Source: Haemophilus sp. (GTDB lineage Bacteria > Pseudomonadota > Gammaproteobacteria > Enterobacterales > Pasteurellaceae). Taken from it: a DNA stretch of 5,731 bases. A model generated the notes under the pieces. The model ran no database searches and was not told where the DNA came from. It saw only the letters and a list, made by a program, of their open reading frames with translations. The position numbers and the translations under genes are program-made. Within the stretch, counting starts at the first letter, position 1. The number at the start of each line of letters is the position of its first letter. The DNA lies in NCBI GenBank assembly GCA_019423005.1, contig JAHZCF010000010.1:1-5731 (forward strand), given 5' to 3'. Positions 1-4,238 of this stretch are shown piece by piece.

Positions 1-218
1 TCATCCTTGCATTAGGTTATGCAGGACAAATGTTTGCTTTCTATGCAGTGGTATTGCCAGCAGCATTGGTTTGGAAAGCTCGCCATCAACATCCAAACTT
101 ACCTTATCGTGTGCCGGGTGGTTCAGGGCTCCTACTCTTTGTCTCAATTCTAGGGATTATTATCGTGAGTATCCCATTCCTAATTAAATTAGGTATATTG
201 CCTCCAGTAGTGGGTTAA
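1..218 (+). CDS. APC-family amino acid permease, C-terminal end (5' truncated by window)
   Basis: The reading frame is open from the window edge (codons start at base 3) to TAA at 216-218, giving about 71 residues. It shows a hydrophobic helix (ILALGYAGQMFAFYAVVLPA), a basic cytoplasmic loop with the motif RHQHPNLPYRVPGG, and a last hydrophobic helix running to ILPPVVG. The PYRVPGG loop between the final helices is typical of the amino acid-polyamine-organocation family of inner-membrane permeases and antiporters. The substrate cannot be read from this end alone. The ATG at base 30 is an internal methionine, because the same frame continues upstream as transmembrane sequence. A strong hairpin terminator follows 18 nt after the stop, so the gene is the last of its transcript and is not joined to the genes downstream. 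Confidence 0.8.
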   Translation, partial: ILALGYAGQMFAFYAVVLPAALVWKARHQHPNLPYRVPGGSGLLLFVSILGIIIVSIPFLIKLGILPPVVG

Positions 219-235
219 TAACACGATTAAAATAA

Positions 236-277
236 AAAAGTGCGGTTAAAAATCAGAGTGTTTTTAACCGCACTTTT
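236..277 (+). terminator. Intrinsic terminator built from an inverted pair of uptake signal sequences
   Basis: A perfect 17-bp stem (236-252 with 261-277) closes an 8-nt loop and is flanked by A-rich sequence before and T-rich sequence after. Each arm holds a full 9-bp uptake core, AAGTGCGGT at 238-246 and ACCGCACTT at 267-275. Paired uptake signals acting as terminators are well known in Haemophilus and relatives. It ends the permease transcript and separates it from the AT-rich island. Confidence 0.85.
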
Positions 278-307
278 ATTTTATTATCAGTCTTGGGAAA
301 GGTGTCA

Positions 308-345
308 TTTCACTATTGGTAGTGAAAAAATTTCGTTATTATATT
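308..345 (+). promoter_or_regulatory. Perfect inverted repeat and candidate promoter for the gene at 371
   Basis: TTTCACTA-TTGG-TAGTGAAA (308-327) is a perfect 8-bp inverted repeat with a 4-nt centre. A possible -35 box (TTGGTA, 316-321) lies inside it, followed after 17-18 nt by TTATAT/TATATT (339-345) as a -10 box. The position between a terminator and a gene with a strong ribosome site makes a promoter here likely. The palindrome overlapping the -35 box would suit a repressor operator. Both the promoter and operator calls are inference from pattern. Confidence 0.4.
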
Positions 346-370
346 GATAAAGATACTAAAGGAGTAACAA

Positions 371-814
371 ATGTACACCCAGAATAGTATTCCCTTATAT
401 ACAGCCAAAGGAGAAGATTCTCGTAGTCCTTTAAATTTTTTTTATGGTGGAACAGGTGGCTTAGATGAACCTGAGTTTAGTATAAAAAGCTACTTTAATA
501 TTGTTTATTATGAGGGAGATTTTTTAAAAGCTATTTATTCTGTTCTGGTAGAAAAGGATGGATTCTGTGAGGAGGGAGCAGATTGCTATTACCCTGATAT
601 GAATAGTCCGTTTCCAGAAGATCACTTCGAAGGGGTAAGGTTTGAGATTGGAGGCTTATGTGATCCTAGATACCAGATTCATGTATCTGAAGAAATCTGC
701 TTTATGTATTTTAAAAAGGCATGCAAACGTTTTTTAGAATTACATCCTGAAAAAGAATATGTAGAGTTTATTTATGATATTTTAAACAACTGGGAAACAT
801 CAAAGATGAAATAA
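371..814 (+). CDS. CdiI-like ribonuclease-toxin immunity protein (putative)
   Basis: This 147-residue soluble protein has no signal peptide or membrane segment. The ATG at 371 follows AAAGGAG (358-364) with a 6-nt gap, an excellent ribosome site. From about residue 37 the protein reads FSIKSYFNIVYYEGDFLKAI, then GFCEEGADCYYPD, PFPEDHFEGVRF, VSEEICFMYFKKACKRFLEL and HPEKE. This matches, from memory, the family annotated as ribonuclease toxin immunity protein CdiI, which binds and neutralises the C-terminal RNase domain of a contact-dependent inhibition toxin. The first 35 residues (rich in G, S and T) are not part of the pattern I recall and may be an extension specific to this copy. No toxin sequence is visible upstream, where a terminator and the permease lie, so the gene would be an orphan immunity gene. 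The family call is by pattern only and other acidic immunity families remain possible. Confidence 0.6.
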   Translation: MYTQNSIPLYTAKGEDSRSPLNFFYGGTGGLDEPEFSIKSYFNIVYYEGDFLKAIYSVLVEKDGFCEEGADCYYPDMNSPFPEDHFEGVRFEIGGLCDPRYQIHVSEEICFMYFKKACKRFLELHPEKEYVEFIYDILNNWETSKMK

Positions 815-876
815 AAGTCAAAATTTGTGTCTATTTTTATAGGTAAATTAATAATATAAGAGTGCTAGAAAAAATA

Positions 877-1173
877 ATGGATATATTTAATTTTTTTGAA
901 AATGTTGTTTACCCTAGGGTAATTGAAAAATTCGGAGTTGTTCAAGTTGATTTTGAGAAAGAGGGAGATTTTGGTTATTTAACTAGATTTGACTTATATT
1001 CAAATAAAAAAACAGCAACTATTGAGCTATGGAGTAGTCATTGGGTAGGGTTGGAAATATATAAATTAGAAAATAGAGATATAGATATTATATATAACAA
1101 AATGATTTCTCCTGATGAAGTATCGGAAAAAGATTTCTTTGAGTTTATGGAGGTTTTATTTAATGGTAATTAG
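877..1173 (+). CDS. Small acidic unassigned protein, possible immunity protein
   Basis: The protein is 98 residues from the ATG at 877. A GTG at 862 in the same frame would add five residues (MLEKI). Neither start has a clear Shine-Dalgarno sequence: AAGAG at 858-862 is 14 nt before the ATG. I prefer the ATG because MDIFNFFENVVYPRVIEKFG reads like a natural amphipathic N-terminal helix. The middle (RFDLYSNKKTATIELW, then WVGLEIYKL) looks like beta strands and the end (SEKDFFEFMEVLF) like a helix. It is acidic, soluble and AT-rich in base use. I do not recognise the family. Size, composition and position 62 nt after a CdiI-like gene, on the same strand with no terminator between, suggest a second immunity gene in one transcript. 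That role is inferred from context. A terminator follows at 1204. Confidence 0.6.
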   Translation: MDIFNFFENVVYPRVIEKFGVVQVDFEKEGDFGYLTRFDLYSNKKTATIELWSSHWVGLEIYKLENRDIDIIYNKMISPDEVSEKDFFEFMEVLFNGN

Positions 1174-1203
1174 CGAAGGTTTGCTTTTATAGCCTGGAGA
1201 TAT

Positions 1204-1259
1204 AAAGTGCGGCCAAATTTCAAAGAGTTTTAAAACTTCTCGAAAATTGACCGCACTTT
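1204..1259. terminator. Bidirectional terminator from inverted uptake signals, extended repeat form
   Basis: Arms 1204-1221 and 1242-1259 pair with two mismatches. The centre contains the palindrome AGTTTTAAAACT. The right arm has a full uptake core (ACCGCACTT, 1250-1258) and the left a one-base variant (AAGTGCGGC). It lies between convergent genes: the + strand island gene ending at 1173 and the regulator ending at 1262. T runs follow on one side and A-rich sequence on the other, so it can stop both. The same arrangement, including TCAAAGAGTTTTAAAAC, recurs at 4596-4653. Confidence 0.8.
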
Positions 1260-1261
1260 TT

Positions 1262-1939
1262 TTATGCTTTTTCTTTGATTGATTTGAGATAGCGATATAC
1301 GCTAGGTTCTGAGATTTTCAAATATTTCGCCACCATTGGAATGGCACCTTTGATATTGAAAATACCTTTATCAAATAAGACTTTAATGGCGTTTTCCCGT
1401 TGTCTTAAACTGAGTGGTTTATCGGAATGTAATAGGGTGAAATCAAGGTATTCACAAAGGATATCTTCGATAGAGTTTTCGAGTTTTTCTTTATTAATAA
1501 TTTCGGCCTCTTCCACTTCAGCAAAGGCCGCATCAATACCTAAAATATTGACGAAGTTTCCAAGATTTTCTAATGAAATTAATTTAGTCATCACATCAAC
1601 CAACTCAGAGGTATCATGATTAATACAAAGGATGCCTTCTAATTTATCCCCATTTTTAATGAAATAAGTTGCACCTCGAATGACCTTTTCGGAATCTGCC
1701 ACCGCTTTGTAGTTAAAGATAAAATCCTTATCTAAATACACTTTATCCTGCAACAAACTTGAAGCAAAAGAGCTAAGCGGAGAAGAAAGCGTTCGACCAC
1801 TGACGTGGCTATTCGCAATGGCTTCCATATGAGCCTTATTCTTATCAAAAGAATGAAATACGACTTCGTATTTAGGACCGAGAACATTTCCCAAAAAATG
1901 GGTTAGGCCAATAAAATATTTCTTTTGTACGTTATTCAT
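1262..1939 (-). CDS. YheO/DauR-family transcriptional regulator (PAS-like plus HTH)
   Basis: This 225-residue protein is close to the family's usual length of about 220-240. Residues about 5-115 match the YheO (PAS-like) ligand-sensing domain: GLTHFLGNVLGPKYEVVFHS, a serine-rich SGRTLSSPLSSFASSLL segment, and YKAVADSEKVIRGATYFIKN with GILCINHD. Residues about 172-222 (LSLRQRENAIKVLFDKGIF, then PMVAKYLKISEPSVYRYLKS) form the C-terminal helix-turn-helix. In other bacteria such proteins regulate amino acid use, for example DauR in D-arginine catabolism; the ligand here is unknown. The start is ATG with only a weak upstream GAG, and TAA abuts the shared terminator. Codon use is less AT-skewed than in the flanking islands, so it is probably a resident gene with toxin-immunity clusters inserted on both sides. 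The nearby amino acid permease at the left edge is a possible target, but that is a guess. Confidence 0.85.
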   Translation of the reverse strand: MNNVQKKYFIGLTHFLGNVLGPKYEVVFHSFDKNKAHMEAIANSHVSGRTLSSPLSSFASSLLQDKVYLDKDFIFNYKAVADSEKVIRGATYFIKNGDKLEGILCINHDTSELVDVMTKLISLENLGNFVNILGIDAAFAEVEEAEIINKEKLENSIEDILCEYLDFTLLHSDKPLSLRQRENAIKVLFDKGIFNIKGAIPMVAKYLKISEPSVYRYLKSIKEKA

Positions 1940-1965
1940 ACCAACTTAATCTCATTAATTTCAGC

Positions 1966-2005
1966 TTGCTATAGGTATTCTATAACCGCTTATTTTTTAT
2001 AGCAA
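1966..2005 (-). promoter_or_regulatory. Inverted repeat and weak promoter upstream of the YheO-like regulator
   Basis: TTGCTATA (1966-1973) and TATAGCAA (1998-2005) are perfect inverted copies 24 nt apart, between the regulator and the right island. Read on the - strand, TTGCTA then 17 nt then TAGAAT could serve as -35 and -10 boxes for the regulator gene, so the right-hand repeat arm would overlap the -35 box. Autoregulation through this repeat is plausible but not shown. The rest of 1940-2094 is AT-rich and I see no gene in it. Confidence 0.35.
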
Positions 2006-2094
2006 ATATATTGTAAAAAACGGCAGGTTATATGTGGTATTTTGCTTTAAGTGAATCTTATAATGTTATACTCATTTAGAAATTTTGTTCGTGT

Positions 2095-2338
2095 ATGGTT
2101 ATCATACCTTACACAGATGGTTTATCATCAGCAACGGTAGGTGTGCCAATAATCCCTGCTACAGATTTAGGAATTGTAAGTGATTGGTATAAAGATAGCG
2201 GTAAGTATGATATCGCTAAAGCTTATTCTTCTTGATAACTCTTTAGGAAATAGTAAATTTAATACGGTTAGTCTTGTAGTAAGAGAATCTATTGTTAATA
2301 CATATGATAGATTTTATGAAAATAAAATAAGGAAAAAG
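2095..2338 (+). pseudogene. Frameshifted C-terminal remnant of a polymorphic toxin (tentative)
   Basis: One frame (2095-2235) reads IIPYTDGLSSATVGVPIIP, then DLGIVSDWYKDSGKYDIAKAYSS, and stops at TGA. The next frame then carries on as DNSLGNSKFNTVSLVVRES and IVNTYDRFYENKIRKK, up to the ATG at 2339. Dropping one T in TATTCTTCTTGA (about 2224-2235) joins the two pieces into one continuous peptide. The NSLGN segment resembles SSLGN in the tail at 3089-3337, and both lie just before a small two-TM gene. I read it as the eroded end of a CdiA/MafB-like toxin. There is no upstream continuation: a TAG in frame at 2077 precedes it, and the ATG at 2095 lacks a good ribosome site. The toxin activity cannot be named. 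Confidence 0.45.
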
Positions 2339-2521
2339 ATGAATCTAAATGATTTTATTACAATACTTAAAATTTCTATTTTAATAGATTTAGGAATGTA
2401 TTCTATGGCTCTCATAAAAAATAGGTTTGAGTTCTATGATGTGGATATTTTAAATGTACTAAGTTTGTTTCCGTTAGTATTTATATTTTGTGTATTCATC
2501 TTTTATTTAAAAAAGTTGTAG
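2339..2521 (+). CDS. Small two-TM membrane protein, putative immunity protein
   Basis: The gene encodes 60 residues from the ATG at 2339, which has TAAGGA (2328-2333) 5 nt upstream. A longer reading from a GTG at 2180 gives 113 residues, but it overlaps the toxin-like remnant in another frame and lacks a ribosome site, so I reject that start. Two hydrophobic helices are visible, about residues 6-25 (FITILKISILIDLGMYSMAL) and 38-57 (LNVLSLFPLVFIFCVFIFYL), joined by an acidic-aromatic loop (NRFEFYDVD). The C-terminus KKL suggests a cytoplasmic end. Tiny inner-membrane immunity proteins commonly protect against membrane-acting toxins. Its size and topology match the product of 3334-3540, and both follow toxin-like tails. 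The function is inferred from position. The stop lies 5 nt before the 69-bp repeat. Confidence 0.6.
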   Translation: MNLNDFITILKISILIDLGMYSMALIKNRFEFYDVDILNVLSLFPLVFIFCVFIFYLKKL

Positions 2522-2526
2522 CCGGT

Positions 2527-2595
2527 AATAGTGAAAATCTGAATCAAGCGAAATTGATGTTTAGGCACGCGTTGCGAAACGTGTGTCATCGTTGG
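2527..2595 (+). repeat. 69-bp dispersed palindromic repeat, copy 1 (hairpin with GCGA loop)
   Basis: This matches 4162-4230 at 61 of 69 positions without gaps. Bases 2564-2587 fold into a 10-bp stem (two G-T wobbles) closed by the GNRA-type tetraloop GCGA. An outer GATG (2556-2559) can pair with CATC (2587-2590). One frame across it is open (NSENLNQAKLMFR, then a stop at 2605-2607), but differences between the copies are mostly amino-acid changing, so selection on RNA or DNA structure fits better than on protein. It sits between the two-TM gene and the SUKH gene, at a cassette boundary. Confidence 0.75.
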
Positions 2596-2603
2596 AGTAT
2601 TAA

Positions 2604-3104
2604 GTGAAGGATGTTAAAGAAAAGTTTAGAAATATTGATATTTGGTCTTTTGATGGAAAAGGAGATATAAATAACCTATTGAAATTTGAATCTATATTTA
2701 ACATTACTCTTCCAAATACTTATAGAGAATTAATGACTAGGTATAATAATCCTAAGTTTGAACAAGACACTTTTGATTTTTATGATCTATATCATAAACG
2801 AGAATCTTTAGCATCATTTGGATTTGATGGATTTAATTCCCAATATGAGAATATTTACAATCAATTTATTTATTCAGATGAAGATGGATATGAAAATGTG
2901 TATTCATTTGCTCATACATCTGAAGGAAACTGGTTATGCTTTGATTATAGAGATTCTCCTACAACATCAGAACCAAAGATCTCTTTAGTTATTCATGATG
3001 AATATAACGATGAAATAGGAAAATGGCTTATTTTACCTGTAGCAAATAATTTTGATGATTTTCTAGATAATCTTTACGATTTTAATGAGCGCTTTCTGCT
3101 TTAA
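2604..3104 (+). CDS. SMI1/KNR4 (SUKH-1) family immunity protein
   Basis: This 166-residue soluble acidic protein shows the SUKH-1 layout in order: FESIFNITLPNTYRELMTRYNN (residues about 28-49, the LP-x-x-Y-R core), GFDGF near residue 75, YSFAHTSEGNWLCFDYRDSP near residues 100-119 (the gnyicfDyR signature), ISLVIHDEYNDE, and VANNFDDFLDNLYDF at the end. SUKH proteins are the most widespread immunity family of bacterial polymorphic toxin systems and bind many unrelated, often nuclease, toxins. The start is GTG at 2604 with GGAG (2594-2597) 6 nt before it. This GTG overlaps the TGA of the open frame running through the repeat (GTGA), a form typical of translational coupling. No partner toxin domain is visible upstream. 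Its 3' end overlaps the next toxin tail's open frame by 16 nt. Confidence 0.88.
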   Translation: MKDVKEKFRNIDIWSFDGKGDINNLLKFESIFNITLPNTYRELMTRYNNPKFEQDTFDFYDLYHKRESLASFGFDGFNSQYENIYNQFIYSDEDGYENVYSFAHTSEGNWLCFDYRDSPTTSEPKISLVIHDEYNDEIGKWLILPVANNFDDFLDNLYDFNERFLL

Positions 3105-3337
3105 CATCAAGAACAGCATCAATAGCTGGATATAAAACAGGTAATAAAGTAGAAGAAAAGTTTAATCTTTATTTTAATCCAGCCAGAGAGCAATATAGAT
3201 GGATAGACTCAGGGTACTTAGGTATTTCATATCAACATAAACCAAGCACTATTCCAAGTTCACTTGGTAATATTTTTGACTCGGCTACTTCAGAGGCTGT
3301 GGGAAAAGAGTTGAATAATAAGGAGAATAAAAAATGA
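3089..3337 (+). pseudogene. C-terminal remnant of a CdiA/MafB/hemagglutinin-type toxin
   Basis: The frame is open for 82 residues with no start codon of its own, ending at TGA 3335-3337. It reads SIAGYKTGNKVEEKFNLYFN, then PAREQYRWIDSGYLGISYQH, KPSTIPSSLGNIFDSATSEA and VGKELNNKENKK. The G-Y-L-G-I-S, K-P-S-x-I-P-S-x-x-G-N and S-E-x-x-G-K run, ending in a lysine-rich tail, is a pattern I associate with the extreme C-termini of secreted filamentous-hemagglutinin-like toxins. Only the last domain end survives, because the SUKH gene occupies the sequence upstream. The stop overlaps the start of the next gene (ATGA), the usual toxin-immunity junction, so this tail and the gene at 3334 should be a former pair. 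The first five codons overlap the SUKH gene and may be chance. Confidence 0.6.
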
Positions 3338-3540
3338 GAACTTTATCTTTCTTAATTTGGTCTGGTATCTTTGTGTCTTTTTGTGGTTCTATTTTTGTAG
3401 GTTTTTTTCTACTTTTAAATTATATTAAATTTAATGAATTTGATTATATCTTACTATTCAAGGTGGTCTTTGTGTTTTTTATTGCTGGTTTTGTTATTCC
3501 TATACCAGAGTTAATAAAGTTAAGAAATAAAATAAAATGA
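3334..3540 (+). CDS. Small two-TM membrane protein, putative immunity protein of the preceding toxin tail
   Basis: The product has 68 residues. ATG 3334 follows TAAGGAG (3319-3325) with an 8-nt gap and overlaps the upstream TGA as ATGA, so translation is probably coupled to the former toxin gene. It has a long hydrophobic stretch at residues about 4-29 (FLIWSGIFVSFCGSIFVGFF and on), a short polar loop (KFNEFD), a second helix at about 38-58 (ILLFKVVFVFFIAGFVIPIP) and a basic tail (LIKLRNKIK). By the positive-inside rule the C-terminus is likely cytoplasmic. Coupling to a toxin tail makes it the best-supported membrane immunity candidate here. I know no family name for it. The second two-TM gene at 2339 is similar in size and layout, but I see no clear residue-level identity between them. 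Confidence 0.68.
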   Translation: MRTLSFLIWSGIFVSFCGSIFVGFFLLLNYIKFNEFDYILLFKVVFVFFIAGFVIPIPELIKLRNKIK

Positions 3541-3581
3541 TTATTGGTTGATCATAATATTTAATTGTATATTTTTATTAT

Positions 3582-3717
3582 CTATATGCTGGTGATGCTA
3601 AAATACCATGGATATACATGGCATCATCAAGACACAGGACGAATGCAATTAGCTCCAGAGTGGGATCATTCAAAGACAGAACATGTGGGTGGAGATTATA
3701 TCCAAAAAGGAAAATAA
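3582..3717 (+). pseudogene. Remnant of an HNH/endonuclease VII-fold (WHH-type) nuclease toxin, C-terminal end
   Basis: In the frame ending at TAA 3715-3717 the peptide reads GYTWHHQDTGRMQLAPEWDH, then SKTEHVGGDYIQKGK. The order W-H-H, D-x-G-R-M-Q-L-x-P, H and H-x-G-G is the hallmark of WHH-type HNH/Endo VII nuclease domains found at the tips of polymorphic toxins, where the histidines bind metal and cut DNA. Just upstream, the preceding frame reads YAGDAKIP (3585-3608). One extra base near 3609 would join this to GYTWHH, so I infer a frameshift. Before 3582 the sequence is AT-rich with no recognisable toxin. Only about 45 residues of the domain end remain, so it cannot be an active toxin. The stop lies 1 nt before the next gene's ATG. 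Confidence 0.68.
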
Positions 3718-3718
3718 T

Positions 3719-4102
3719 ATGTGGAAAATATATAAAGATAATGATCAAGATCTTAGTTTCGTATTAGGTTGTATGTATTGTCAAGCCATAGATTTAAAAG
3801 AGTTTAAATTATGGCTTTTGAGGGTAATTGAAACCTCTAATACAGATGACATACCTATGTATATTTATGATCTTACTGATTTCGATGGCCCCTTATTTAA
3901 GATCTCAGAAGTGATAGGTTTTTCATTGAGGAATTATTTTTCTCTTGAAGAGGAATACTCTATTTATGGTATTGCTTATATTAGAAATAAAAATATTGTA
4001 GATGCGCCAGTTGAAATGGATAAAGCCATTCATTACCTTAAATTAAATAATTATTTATTGAAGAAATTTAAATATTTTTTCCCTTTTATAGATGAGGTTT
4101 AA
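3719..4102 (+). CDS. Putative immunity protein of the WHH-type nuclease remnant, family unassigned
   Basis: The protein has 127 residues from the ATG at 3719, with AAAAGGA (3705-3711) 7 nt upstream. An ATG at 3683 in frame would add 12 residues, but these overlap the end of the nuclease remnant and lack a ribosome site, so I reject it. The product is soluble and mixed alpha/beta, with no signal peptide. Visible segments are MWKIYKDNDQDLSFVLGCMY, then FKLWLLRVIETSNTDDIPMY (probable helix then strand), YDLTDFDGPLFKISEVIGFS, and a basic-aromatic end LLKKFKYFFPFIDEV. The very tight junction with a WHH-nuclease tail is the classic toxin-immunity arrangement, so an inhibitor of that nuclease type is the most likely role. 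I do not recognise the fold from sequence. It is AT-rich like its neighbours. Confidence 0.68.
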   Translation: MWKIYKDNDQDLSFVLGCMYCQAIDLKEFKLWLLRVIETSNTDDIPMYIYDLTDFDGPLFKISEVIGFSLRNYFSLEEEYSIYGIAYIRNKNIVDAPVEMDKAIHYLKLNNYLLKKFKYFFPFIDEV

Positions 4103-4161
4103 ATTCTTCTGACGCGTGCTTGTATCTAACTAAAAATAAACAAACTGAAATTATTCATAAA

Positions 4162-4230
4162 AATAGTGAAAATCTGAATCAAATGAAATTGATGTTTAGG
4201 CTCGCGTTGGGAAACGCGCGCCATCGTGGG
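4162..4230 (+). repeat. 69-bp dispersed palindromic repeat, copy 2 (hairpin with GGGA loop)
   Basis: This second copy of 2527-2595 lies between the WHH-linked immunity gene and the gene at 4239. The hairpin at 4199-4222 has a 10-bp stem with one mismatch, closed by GGGA, again a GNRA-type tetraloop. Two wobble pairs of copy 1 are Watson-Crick G-C here. A frame through it is open from 4096 to TAA 4234-4236 (YLTKNKQTEIIHKNSENLNQ and on). It could be taken as a toxin tail, but its end is only the repeat translated. The stop lies 2 nt before the next ATG, as copy 1's frame stop overlaps the SUKH start. Confidence 0.75.
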
Positions 4231-4238
4231 AAATAAAA

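Noticed and set aside
1341..1619. 92-codon + strand open frame
   Set aside because: It is antisense to the YheO-like regulator, whose frame has clear domain matches; the serine-rich translation is a shadow.
2180..2338. GTG-initiated N-terminal extension of the two-TM gene
   Set aside because: It has no ribosome site, overlaps the toxin-like frame, and a better start with TAAGGA exists at 2339.
3683..3718. Upstream ATG for the WHH-linked gene
   Set aside because: It lies inside the nuclease remnant without a ribosome site; ATG 3719 has a well-spaced one.
4096..4236. 46-codon open frame as a further toxin tail before the gene at 4239
   Set aside because: Its second half is the 69-bp repeat, whose variation does not follow codon constraint, and the first half has no recognisable motif; kept only as a note under the repeat.
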